From Thraustochytrium sp. TN22 (taxonomy: Eukaryota > Sar > Bigyra > Thraustochytrida > Thraustochytriidae), in assembly GCA_013306675.1 (NCBI GenBank), contig JABLUY010000102.1, positions 55,252 through 119,251 on the forward strand: DNA of 64,000 nt. The letters are read 5' to 3'. Positions 29,216 through 38,003 of the stretch are shown here, in pieces. Under the pieces are notes generated by a model. That model was not told where the DNA came from, did not search any database, and saw only the letters and a list, made by a program, of their open reading frames with translations. Position numbers and translations under genes: made by a program. Numbering within the stretch: the stretch's first letter is position 1; the number at the start of each line of letters is the position of its first letter.

Positions 29216-31591
29216 ATGGAGGAGGAGGCCTTCGCCGAGGCCATGGCCAGCTTCCACGAGCAGCTGGTGAGCGCGCGGCTGGAGGACGCCTTCGGCAGCG
29301 TGCTCCAGCTGGCCAACGTCGAGGCGCGGCTCGCGGATAGCGCGGACAGCGCGGCGGCGGCCAGGGCGTTCGCGGAGGTGCTGGGCGACTGCGAGCGCAA
29401 GCTGGGCCAGGCCATCGTGGCGGAGATGCAGCAGCTGGTGCGCAGCCGCAGCCAGGCGGCCGAGGCGCAGAAGCGCGCACGGGAGGAGGCGCGCGAGGCG
29501 CGCGCGAGGGCGGCGCGCGAGCGGCAGCAGCGGCGCAAGTCGGAGGGCACGCGCACGGCGGACGAGCGCCGCGCAGAGCTCATGGAGCAGAGCCGCCGCC
29601 ACAAACTCAAGGAGCAGCGCAAGGCCGAGGCCTCGCAGGCGCAGCGCGAGGCCGCCCTGCAGAAGCAGATGCAGCGCGAGGAGGAGGATCTGCCGCGCCT
29701 GCACCGCGCCGCGGAGCTCTGCCGCCTGGCCGAGTCGCTACGCGTCGTGGTGAACCGCGAGGGAGCCCCTGGCCGACCGACGCAGGGCGCGGCCGGGTCG
29801 GCACAGGCGCAGCAGCAGCAGCAGCAGCAGGAGGAGCCTGCGGACGCCGCGCTGGGCCTGTACTCCAAGCTGGTCTGTGCCGGGCTGGACGAGCGGTACG
29901 AGCTCATCCTGGACGAGCTCAAGACGCATCGCGCACTGGCTAGCCGCGCCACGACGCTCGCCACGCAAGTCGACACCTCCGAGGACGACGCCTACCTGCG
30001 TGCGCTGTCTTACATTTTCATGTACGCCGACAGTCTGATCGAGAAGCTGCTGCAGGGCGAGTACGCCGTGGCGTCGGCCGAGACGCAGAGCGAGCTGGCC
30101 ACGACCCGCATCGTGCAGGAGGTGGAGGCGAAGACCAACGCCACGGTCGTCTTCGTACTCAACGCCCTGTCCAAGGACCGCCGCCTGGACTACTGGGTAC
30201 GCGCCGACCGCGACGCGCTCACGGACGCACAGATCACCGACCTAGACAACTTGCTTCACGACCTCATGGAGGCGCAGCAGTACTGCGGCCGCTTCACGCA
30301 AGCCCTGTCGGCGCTCGGCGTCCTGGACCCAGCGCGCATCGCCGCAGGCGGGATTGCCGAGAAGCAAGTGGACCTGGCGTCCGCCTACATCACGCTGGAG
30401 GAGGTCTGGCTCTCGCACTGCCTCGCCAAGGCGCGCGCCATCGCGGACATCACAGGCGAGGGCCACGAGCGCGTCAATTCGCTGGTGAAGGACACCTTTT
30501 ACATCGTCAGCAAGGCCTTCGCGCGCGCCGTGCATACCGAAAACAGCCAGTCTTGCTCCGCGGTGGCCAACCACGTTTACCGTCTGTTGGAGGACGAGTA
30601 CTCCAAGGCCATCAAGGGCATCCTCAGCGGGGCCGAGGCGCACGCCGGCGCCGCAGCGTCCAACCGCGACCTCGGTGCAGACCACGGGCACCAGCAGACC
30701 GAGTCGCCCGAAGATCTCTTCGCCGCGGCGCTCGAGGGCGACATTCAGGGCACCTCCGGCCTGGACGCGCCGCTACTCATCGCCATCAACACCGTGGAGC
30801 TCTCCAGCATCTTCATGCACGACCTAGTTGTGGAGATCGAGTCGCAGATCGATGCGCGCTTCCCGGACAAGCGCGTGCTCGTGGAGATGGCGCTGCAGGG
30901 CCTGCAGGCCACGGCCGACGACCACAAGGCTCTGCGCACGCAGGCGCTCACGGAGGTCGTCCAAGCTTGCTTCCGCAAGCCGCTGCACACGGCGGCGGAC
31001 ACGCTCGTGGCCGGCATGTCATACGACCTCAACAACGTCACCTTCGCCAAGTACGAGCGCGAAGACCCCTTTGTGACCAAGTTTTTGCGGGAACACCTCG
31101 AGCACACGCGCTACTTTCGTACCTGCGTCGCGCACCTCTCCAAGTCCAACTTCGCCACGCTGCTTGGGCTCATCTCGGAGCAGGTGGCGCACGCCTGGGA
31201 GGCCGCACTCCTGAACCACCAGGTCTTTAACGCGCTCGGTGCGCTGCGTCTTGACGAGGAACTCCGCGCGATGATGTCCATGCTCGCCAGCCTCTATCTG
31301 TCTCCAGAGGAACGCGAGCAGGCGGAGCTCCGCCCGGAGCTCTTCGAGCACCTCGCCGACGACCAGGACGCGCTCCATCAGGACATCCGGGCGCACTTTG
31401 CGCGTCTCTCGCAAATCTCCTTTCTGCTCGGCCTCGAGCTCACCTCCCACGTGCAGCTCCTTCCTTGCCCCTTTGCGCCGGTCCTGCCCGAGTCCGTCGT
31501 GCGGCTCGTGCTGCGTAAGCGCGTGCCGCCCGAGCCGGGCGTTGACGTCGACGCCCTGGATATCTCCCAACATGTCGCGAGCGAGTCTTGA
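29216..31591 (+). CDS. COG4: COG4-like subunit of the conserved oligomeric Golgi complex
   Basis: A 791-aa product starting MEEEAFAEAM. COG4 is a lobe A subunit of the COG tether, acting in retrograde traffic within the Golgi. The N-terminal ~200 residues are coiled-coil with an Arg/Glu-rich stretch and a short Gln run (about residue 197-203). The middle holds SLVKDTFYIVSKAFARAV followed by a CSAVANHVYRLLEDEY segment typical of COG4. The C-terminal part has YEREDPFVTKFLREHLEH, then FNALGALRLDEELRAMMSML, equivalent to the family's gGLqlDkElR motif. Length is close to the animal and fungal proteins. It is head-to-head with SMG8 and convergent with the J-protein gene. Confidence 0.85.
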   Translation: MEEEAFAEAMASFHEQLVSARLEDAFGSVLQLANVEARLADSADSAAAARAFAEVLGDCERKLGQAIVAEMQQLVRSRSQAAEAQKRAREEAREARARAARERQQRRKSEGTRTADERRAELMEQSRRHKLKEQRKAEASQAQREAALQKQMQREEEDLPRLHRAAELCRLAESLRVVVNREGAPGRPTQGAAGSAQAQQQQQQQEEPADAALGLYSKLVCAGLDERYELILDELKTHRALASRATTLATQVDTSEDDAYLRALSYIFMYADSLIEKLLQGEYAVASAETQSELATTRIVQEVEAKTNATVVFVLNALSKDRRLDYWVRADRDALTDAQITDLDNLLHDLMEAQQYCGRFTQALSALGVLDPARIAAGGIAEKQVDLASAYITLEEVWLSHCLAKARAIADITGEGHERVNSLVKDTFYIVSKAFARAVHTENSQSCSAVANHVYRLLEDEYSKAIKGILSGAEAHAGAAASNRDLGADHGHQQTESPEDLFAAALEGDIQGTSGLDAPLLIAINTVELSSIFMHDLVVEIESQIDARFPDKRVLVEMALQGLQATADDHKALRTQALTEVVQACFRKPLHTAADTLVAGMSYDLNNVTFAKYEREDPFVTKFLREHLEHTRYFRTCVAHLSKSNFATLLGLISEQVAHAWEAALLNHQVFNALGALRLDEELRAMMSMLASLYLSPEEREQAELRPELFEHLADDQDALHQDIRAHFARLSQISFLLGLELTSHVQLLPCPFAPVLPESVVRLVLRKRVPPEPGVDVDALDISQHVASES

Positions 31592-31889
31592 TCGCAGCGA
31601 GTCTCGATCGTAGGGGCGGGCGCCGTGGCACATGATCGTCTCGATCACCGAGCGCCAGCAGCGAATTCTCAGCACACTGTGCGTCGCGAGCACAACGTTT
31701 CCTTTGGTGATACTTAGCTGTGTATTCTACAAGCGGGACGATGCCAAGTCTCATCGCGGTAGCCTTGGTGGCTTGTGACGATGCGCTCGGCAAACCAGGA
31801 GAGAAGTTAGAGGGGTGGGGAGAAGTCACGTGTTGACGCCGACTGTCGGCACACGTCGCGAGCGAGCGTACCGCTCGGTCACGTCTCTC

Positions 31890-32903
31890 TTATCGCGGAA
31901 GCCCCGGGAAGCCTTGTGGAGCCTCTGCGAACATGACCTGGCCCGTCACCACGCGCTCGGAGAACCGCGAGAGCGCGGCGCTGTCTCCGAGCATGACGAG
32001 GGCGCCGGCGCGGGAGACTTTGAGGCGCGATGGTCTGAGCGCAAAAACCTCCACGGTGGAGTCATCGCTGCCCGCGGGCGATGGCGCAAAAGAGGCCGCA
32101 AAGGACTGCCACCGTTGGAAGGCTTCTTCGCCCACTGCGTCTCGCTCTAGCGCCCGCACGCAGACTCGGTCGCGCCGAAAAAGTGCGTTGAGAGAGGCCA
32201 CCCATTGTCCCGCACGCGTGGGCGCCTCATCCGTGCCGAGGTCTGCGGTGGTGAGTAAGACGAGGAGCAGCGGCTCAGGAGGCGTGCGCAGGTCCTGCAG
32301 ACGCAGGGACCAGCGCGATCGCGGCCGGGCGTCGCCCTCCTCGGGCCTCGCACGGCGGCCCTCAGGCGCCGCCGAGAACCACAGGTAGAACGCTAGGACC
32401 ACACAGAGCAGCGTCGGCACGAGCTCGATCAAGCCTTGCAGCGTGAGCCCGGCCGAGTGCCGCTGCCGCTGCTGCTGCTGCTGCTGCTGGTAGTAGTAGT
32501 ACTGCTGCTGGCGGCGCTGCTGCTGGTGCTGGTGCTGCTGCTGATGGAACGTCTGGGCCCGCTGCGCGCCGTGGAAGTGCCACCCCTGCCCTCTGGCGGA
32601 GGAGGCCTCCCGCTCCGCCTGGCGGCGCTTGGCCGGGTCCGTGAGCACCTCGTGCGCCTCGCTGACCTGCAGGAACCTCTCGTGCGCCTCAGGCGCCTTG
32701 TTGCGGTCCGGGTGGAACTCGCGCGCGAGCTTCTTGTACGCGGCGCGCACCTCGTCCGAGCTGGCGCCCTGGCGCAGCCCCAGCGCGCGGTAGTGCGCCG
32801 CCAGCTGCGCCATGCCCGGCGCCGCGCACAGCGCCAGCGCCAGCGCCGCCAGCGCCAGCGCCAGCGCCGCCCGCGGGCCGCAGCGCCGCCGCCGCCGCGC
32901 CAT
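31890..32903 (-). CDS. ER-type membrane J-domain (Hsp40) protein
   Basis: A 337-aa product. After a basic start, a hydrophobic segment of Ala/Leu (about residues 11-31) acts as signal peptide or anchor. The J domain follows (about 36-100) with the HPD motif at H64-D66 in REFHPDRNKAPEAHERFLQV. J domains stimulate the ATPase of Hsp70; an HPD behind a signal sequence points to the ER lumen and BiP. A His/Gln/Tyr-rich linker (~117-148, including YYYY between Gln runs) precedes a second TM segment (about 157-177). The ~160-residue C-terminal region has a beta/alpha pattern reminiscent of a thioredoxin fold but lacks a CxxC, so this is only suggestive. Confidence 0.82.
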   Translation of the reverse strand: MARRRRRCGPRAALALALAALALALCAAPGMAQLAAHYRALGLRQGASSDEVRAAYKKLAREFHPDRNKAPEAHERFLQVSEAHEVLTDPAKRRQAEREASSARGQGWHFHGAQRAQTFHQQQHQHQQQRRQQQYYYYQQQQQQQRQRHSAGLTLQGLIELVPTLLCVVLAFYLWFSAAPEGRRARPEEGDARPRSRWSLRLQDLRTPPEPLLLVLLTTADLGTDEAPTRAGQWVASLNALFRRDRVCVRALERDAVGEEAFQRWQSFAASFAPSPAGSDDSTVEVFALRPSRLKVSRAGALVMLGDSAALSRFSERVVTGQVMFAEAPQGFPGLPR

Positions 32904-33295
32904 CGCGGCGCGCGCGCGGCCGCCCTCGCGCGCGCCGGGGATGGTCGTCTGCCGCGCAGAAAGCGCCGCCGCAGCGGCCGTGAGCCCTCGCCGCGGCGCG
33001 CGCAACGCGCCGCCGAGGCCCCGAGCGCCGCGCCGCCGCGCCGCGCAGACCACCGACGCCGCCGCCGGAGCGCGGGCGCGTGGCGCGGGTGGCGCGGCGC
33101 GGCGCGGCGCGGCGCGACGGCAGCAGGCGGCGGGCGGCGCCCCTGCGGCCCCGCACGCCAGGCCCTCCTGCTCCTGCCCGGCGCGGCGGCGAGCGGGGCG
33201 GCGAGCGGGGCGGCGAGCGGGGCGGCGAGGAGGGCGAGCTGTACGAGCGCGAGGAGCGCGCGGCGGAGCGCGGCGCGACGCGCGGAAGAGAGGGC
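32904..33295. promoter_or_regulatory. Divergent promoter, J-protein/prolyl hydroxylase fusion
   Basis: A 392-bp GC-rich gap between divergent ATGs, with GGCGC and GCGAGCGGGGCG tandem runs near 33095-33115 and 33187-33228. It is a candidate shared promoter. Confidence 0.5.
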
Positions 33296-35545
33296 ATGGG
33301 GCGCACGGAGGCAGGCGCCGAGGCGTTCGCGGCGCAGCTAGCCGCGACGCTGACCAAGGAGGTGCGGCGCGAGGCGCCCGAGGGCGTGAGCGCCGAGGAG
33401 GTGGAGGGCGTCCCGGGCGCCCGCGTGGTGCGCGGCGCGCTGCACGAGGAGGAGTGCGCGGCGCTGGAGACGCTCGTGCGCGCCGTGCACGGGCGCGTGA
33501 GGGGCGAGCACGTCAAGAACGGCCACCTGGGCCGCAGGGAGTCGCAGCACCACGTGGCGCTCGAGGTGGGCGCCGAGGCCGTGGCGGCGCTGGGCCGGCG
33601 GCTGCGGCCGTGGCTGGAGCCCGAGGCCGGCCCGCGCAACGCGCGGCCGCTGGAGGAAGAGGGCGGGGAGCTGTCGAGTTTCCTGCGCACGTACTGCTAC
33701 GAGGAGGGGGACGCGAGCACGCCGCACTTTGACAAGCCGTACAGCGAGTACAGCGAGCAGCCGGACGGGAGCCAGCGCCTGGAGCGCTTCACGGCGTTCT
33801 CGGTGGTCATGTACCTGAATGAGGGCTTTGAGGGCGGCGAGACGACCTTTTTCTGCCCGGACCCGGCCATCAAGCCTTCGCGCCGCGGCAACACGCCGCT
33901 CATCGCAGACCCGAGCGTGCTGCGCGTGGCCGGGCGCAACGTGCCGCGCAAGGGCGATGTGCTGGTCTTTCCGCACGGCAGCATGCCTGGGAGCTTTCCG
34001 AACCCGCTGCATGAGGGCTCGCAGCTGGTGCGCGGGTCCAAGTGCATCATCCGCACGGACGTGCTGTACTGCGGGTCGCGCAGCAAGAAGCGAGCTCGCT
34101 CGAAGTCGCCCGCCACGGCGCCGCCGCCCACGCGCTCCATCACCCAGGTCGTGCAGGGCCTGCTGGAGGCGCGACTGGCGGAGCTCTGCCCGGGCGAGGC
34201 GGCGCTGGGCGCGCGGCGGGACGTGGCGCGGCTGCTCGGGGACGCGAGCAAGCCGGAGATGGAGTCGAAGCTGCCGTCGGACGTGTACTGGAGCCTGTTC
34301 CGCAAGCAGCGCGCGGCGCGGGCCATGACACCGGCTGACCCGGTGACGCTGGTCTCGGATCTGGGGGTGGAGCGCGCGCTGACGCGCGACGGGATCGCGC
34401 GCGCGCTGGTGGAGGAGCTGCCGAGTGGGCACCCACTGGCGTTCGTGCGGCCGAGCGAGGACGGGTCGGGGCGGCTGTTGTTCTCCTCCAAGGTGTACGT
34501 GGCGGAGCAGAGCCGGCACGGTCAGGTCATGTGCGCGAGCTGCGGCGCCTTTGTGCGCGCCGCGACAGGCGGCCTCGAGTGGCACCTCAAGACGGTGCAC
34601 GGCGTGGACACGCACCAGGAGGCCTTTGCCTCGGTGCAGCGCCAGTCGGACGCGCTCATTGTGCTCCGCGAGCAAGAGGGCCTGTTGGCGCAGCTCAAGG
34701 GCGGCGCCGTCAAGCTGGCAGCGCGGCTCGACCCGAAGGACGTGGCGGACGCCATTCGGGACCGCGGCGCGCTGGAGGCGGCCGTGCAAGCGGGTCGCAT
34801 CCGCAGCCTGGGCGCGGAGCTGGACGCGTGCCGTAGCGGGGACCTGGGCGCGCTGCGAGCCGCAGTGGCGGCGGGCTGGGACGCGGCGCTCGCGGTGGAC
34901 CGCAATGGCGCGAACGGGCTGCACTGGGCCGCCGGTTTTGGCAACCTGGAGGTGTGCAAGTTCCTCGTCCGCGAGTGCGGGCTGGACCCGGTGCGCAGCG
35001 TGCAGCAGGCGCGGCGCGGCTACAGCGCGCGATCCGCCCTGCATTGGGCCGCGCGGAACGGTCACGAGAATGTGGCGCGCTGGCTCGTGGAGGACCAGGG
35101 CTGCCCGGCCGACGCGGCCACGGGCGACGGCACGACGCCCGTCTGCCTCGCTGCGTGGCAAGGCCACGTCGCCATGTGCAAGTATCTTGTGGAGAGCGCC
35201 GGCGCCGACCCGCGCACCTCCAACTCGTTCGGGTGCAACCTGGCAATGTGGACCGCGCAGAGCCCGCAGCACGAGAGCGCGTTGGAGCTGTGCGAATGGC
35301 TGGCTGGCCTGGGCGTCGACTTCTCGCGCATCAATCACAACGGTCAGGGCTGTCTGCACAAGGCGGCGCAGCGCGGCAACCGCGCGGTCTGCGAGTGGTT
35401 GTTGCGCGAGGCGAACTTGGGTCCGGAGCACTTTGCGCCCAACGAGCACGAGCAGTCGCGGCCCTCGGAGCTGGCGCGGTATGCGGGCCACGACACGCTT
35501 GCGACCTTTCTCGAGGCGCAGGAGCAGGCGCGGTGTCAATCGTGA
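33296..35545 (+). CDS. 2OG-Fe(II) prolyl-hydroxylase-like / C2H2 finger / ankyrin fusion
   Basis: A 749-aa three-part protein. Residues ~30-260 are a prolyl-4-hydroxylase-type dioxygenase with all the expected metal and co-substrate ligands: H144 and D146 in TPHFDKPYSEY, H239 in NPLHEGSQLVRGSKC, and K249 for 2-oxoglutarate. Residues 413-435 contain a C2H2 finger (C413, C416, H430, H435 in CASCGAFVRAATGGLEWHLK and following). About residues 515-740 are ankyrin repeats, including ANGLHWAAGFGNLEVCKFLV and SALHWAARNGHENVARWL. The enzyme would hydroxylate a protein substrate, perhaps recruited by the ankyrin part. There is no signal peptide, so it acts in the cytosol or nucleus rather than on secreted collagen-like proteins. 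The substrate is unknown. Confidence 0.85.
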   Translation: MGRTEAGAEAFAAQLAATLTKEVRREAPEGVSAEEVEGVPGARVVRGALHEEECAALETLVRAVHGRVRGEHVKNGHLGRRESQHHVALEVGAEAVAALGRRLRPWLEPEAGPRNARPLEEEGGELSSFLRTYCYEEGDASTPHFDKPYSEYSEQPDGSQRLERFTAFSVVMYLNEGFEGGETTFFCPDPAIKPSRRGNTPLIADPSVLRVAGRNVPRKGDVLVFPHGSMPGSFPNPLHEGSQLVRGSKCIIRTDVLYCGSRSKKRARSKSPATAPPPTRSITQVVQGLLEARLAELCPGEAALGARRDVARLLGDASKPEMESKLPSDVYWSLFRKQRAARAMTPADPVTLVSDLGVERALTRDGIARALVEELPSGHPLAFVRPSEDGSGRLLFSSKVYVAEQSRHGQVMCASCGAFVRAATGGLEWHLKTVHGVDTHQEAFASVQRQSDALIVLREQEGLLAQLKGGAVKLAARLDPKDVADAIRDRGALEAAVQAGRIRSLGAELDACRSGDLGALRAAVAAGWDAALAVDRNGANGLHWAAGFGNLEVCKFLVRECGLDPVRSVQQARRGYSARSALHWAARNGHENVARWLVEDQGCPADAATGDGTTPVCLAAWQGHVAMCKYLVESAGADPRTSNSFGCNLAMWTAQSPQHESALELCEWLAGLGVDFSRINHNGQGCLHKAAQRGNRAVCEWLLREANLGPEHFAPNEHEQSRPSELARYAGHDTLATFLEAQEQARCQS

Positions 35546-35712
35546 GGAGAGAAGGATATCATCAGTCCCCAGGCCCGCAGTGCGCATCAGTTTGGCGCAT
35601 CATGACATGGGGTTCGTGCGTTGTGCAGACCACGGCTTGCGCTCGCAAGGAAAGATGGAAAGAAAAATGTGGCAAATACTCTGTACACTTTGATCATTTG
35701 AGGCGTCGTTCG

Positions 35713-36927
35713 TCACGCCACCGTGGTGACTGGATACATGGTGACCATGGCCTGGGAAAAGGCATGGAAGCGCTGCTTGTACAGCTTGGCGCCTTCGTCG
35801 GTGGGACGGTCGGCGAGATGGAGCTTAAAGGCCTGGAGCACGTGGAACTCGGTCTCAGGACTGCGGATGAGGCTAACGTGCACGGTGGCGAGCTTGGAGA
35901 GCAGCAGGCCGAGGCACTCGAAGACGTCGCGCTCGGCGCGGCGGTGCGCGTCGGTGAGCGCGTGCAGGTGCGCGATCTTGCGCTGCGTCGCGGGGCGCAG
36001 GTCGGCGGCGCTGATCTCGCCGCGGCGCTCCGCCTCAATGATGTCCTTGTACTTGCGGAGCTTGCGCGAGGCGCGGGCGAGCGCCAGGCGGCGGTGCGTG
36101 AGGACGGCGCGGTCGCGCTCGAGCGAGTCGATGACATGCTGCGCGCGCGTGAAGAGGTGGATATTCGCGCAGGCCTTGACGAACTTGCGCAGCGTCTCGA
36201 TGGCGATCGCGAGGTCGTAGTCGCGGCCGTGGCGGTCGCAGTAGGCATCGAGCTGGCGCAGCGTCTCGGTGCCGCGCTCCACGAAGCTCTTAAGCATGCG
36301 GTCCTGGTTGCGCACGCGCTTGCGGAGCTCCGGTAGGTGCTCGAAGCGCTCCGCGAGGTGCTGCGGTTCGGGCTCGCGCTTGAACATGACGCGCTGGCGG
36401 AGGAGCGCCCAGCGCTCGCCGCTCTTGGGTGGGTCCAGGTCCACGGTGCGGAGCTGGTCGCCCTGCGTGAAGAACGCCTCCAGGTCCTGCTGAAAGGTGT
36501 GCTGCAGCCATTGGATCGACTTGCCGATCCCCTCGTTCGGGTCGATGCCGCCCCTGCGCGAGCGCGGCTGCCGCCGCGGCGGTGCACGCGGCTTGCGTCC
36601 ATGAGCATGGGAATGCGCATGCGCATGCGCATAATCGTGGCCCTGGCTGCTGCTGCTGCTGCTGCTGCTGCTGTAGCGATGCTGGCGGTGCCGATGCCGG
36701 TACAGCGGCGGCGAAGCCGTCGACTTACGCTCCAGCAGCGGCGCGCGCTCGGACCCGCTTGACGAGTACGCGGAGAGCGTCCCTGTGCTGCCGGACCCGG
36801 TGCTGGATCTCGTGGACCGTGACGCCGTCTCGGAAGGCTTGAGGTAGTCGCTCACCCAGTCGGCGGCCGCCGACCTGACGTGCGGCACCAGCGCCTCCGC
36901 CGCGATGCCCAGCACCGTGGAGGCCAT
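35713..36927 (-). CDS. Helical protein, possibly BAR-like
   Basis: A 404-aa product starting MASTVLGIAAE. Residues ~30-130 are Ser-, His- and Arg-rich low complexity (a Ser run, then AHAHAHSHAHG). From about 140 to the end the sequence is almost all alpha-helical with heptad-like charge patterns (ALLRQRVMFKREPEPQHLAE; RVRNQDRMLKSFVERGTETL; RHGRDYDLAIAIETLRKFVK). The helix lengths and basic surface resemble a BAR dimer such as those in sorting nexins, which bend membranes. No PX or SH3 partner domain is present. The BAR assignment is inference from helical pattern only. It lies tail-to-tail with the hydroxylase fusion (167 bp). Confidence 0.55.
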   Translation of the reverse strand: MASTVLGIAAEALVPHVRSAAADWVSDYLKPSETASRSTRSSTGSGSTGTLSAYSSSGSERAPLLERKSTASPPLYRHRHRQHRYSSSSSSSSSQGHDYAHAHAHSHAHGRKPRAPPRRQPRSRRGGIDPNEGIGKSIQWLQHTFQQDLEAFFTQGDQLRTVDLDPPKSGERWALLRQRVMFKREPEPQHLAERFEHLPELRKRVRNQDRMLKSFVERGTETLRQLDAYCDRHGRDYDLAIAIETLRKFVKACANIHLFTRAQHVIDSLERDRAVLTHRRLALARASRKLRKYKDIIEAERRGEISAADLRPATQRKIAHLHALTDAHRRAERDVFECLGLLLSKLATVHVSLIRSPETEFHVLQAFKLHLADRPTDEGAKLYKQRFHAFSQAMVTMYPVTTVA

Positions 36928-38003
36928 AATCGCGCGAGCCTTGCCCTTGCAGCGTTCCAGTCGACGGCGCGACGCCGTCGATCTGACTCTGCCGTCTGGC
37001 CGGAATCGCCGGCGCGGCCGTCCAGCAGAGCTTGCAGCTGCCTGCCAGCACCTACACAGACGAGGGCCAGGGACGACCTGCCCGAGCTGGCTGGAAGGAG
37101 CCCGCGATCACGCCGTTCGGCCCCGCGACCGGCCCCGCCTCAGCTCAGTGACGAGCAGGCTGGCGCAGTGGCCGCGGTCGACCGCGGTGTTGCTGCCGCG
37201 GTGCTGACTGAGAGCGAGCTGAGCGCCGCGCTGACCGCGCGACCGCTGGCCGTGGGAGCCGCAGCCGGCGGGCGCGCAGCCAAGGCCGGCGGGCGGCCGG
37301 GGTCGGGCGCGGCGGCAGGGGCCGCGAGCCGGGCTGAGCGGCCGCCTCGGGCGCGCCGTGACGCTGTGCTGCCCGCGGCGCAGCGCGAGGGATGGGGAGG
37401 CCGACGCGGAGAAGTTCGGAGAAGCGAGAAGCGCGAGCTCCGCGAGGAGCTCGAGGCGCGCGAAGCGCGAAGCGGCGCAGGTGATGCCAGGCGCGGCGAA
37501 CCGTGTTTGCTCGGCGCGGCGCGGTGCGGCGCGGAGCGGCGCGAGGGCGGGGGGGGGATAGCACCTCCTCGCCTGGGCTGACGTGAGATGCGCTGAGATG
37601 CGGAGAACCAGGAACTCTCGCTCCGATGAAGCAAAGCCGGGCTAGCCAGCGGCTGTGTCTTGCGGGGGAACCTCGGGTTCTCTCGCCTTTCCCTTCGACT
37701 TGGCTTCCCCGGCTTCCCGCCGAGGCCGGTCCTGGAAAGGCGCACATTGAGGCGGAGGGTGCTCAGCTTGTGCAAATCTTCAGCGCCTTGTACGCCAACC
37801 AACCAGCACCGCGGGAAAACTCGGACCATGTCGGTTAGACGTTGCAGCTGCTGGCCGTGGCCACGTCGCGGTACCGTGACAGCAAATCGACGCAAATCTC
37901 GCGCTCTCCTCTTCTCGCTTGCGGGGGACCGGGGGTTCGGGTGGTGCAGTGTCCTGCGTCTCTCCAGACTGGCCGAGCCGACGACGACAACGCAGCGGCT
38001 TCT
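36928..38003. other. Intergenic region, no supported gene
   Basis: 1.1 kb between two leftward genes. Left part ordinary, 37,200-37,560 GC/AG-rich ending in a G run, right part ordinary complexity. Open frames give no domain. Confidence 0.45.

Noticed and set aside
28986-29480. 165-residue extension of SMG8 past its ATG
   Set aside because: Arg/Pro-rich, starts at a non-ATG codon, and overlaps the start of the divergent COG4 gene.
33338-35587. 749-codon frame antisense to the hydroxylase/ankyrin fusion
   Set aside because: Shadow of a gene with catalytic and zinc motifs on the plus strand; composition is biased and no domain is visible.
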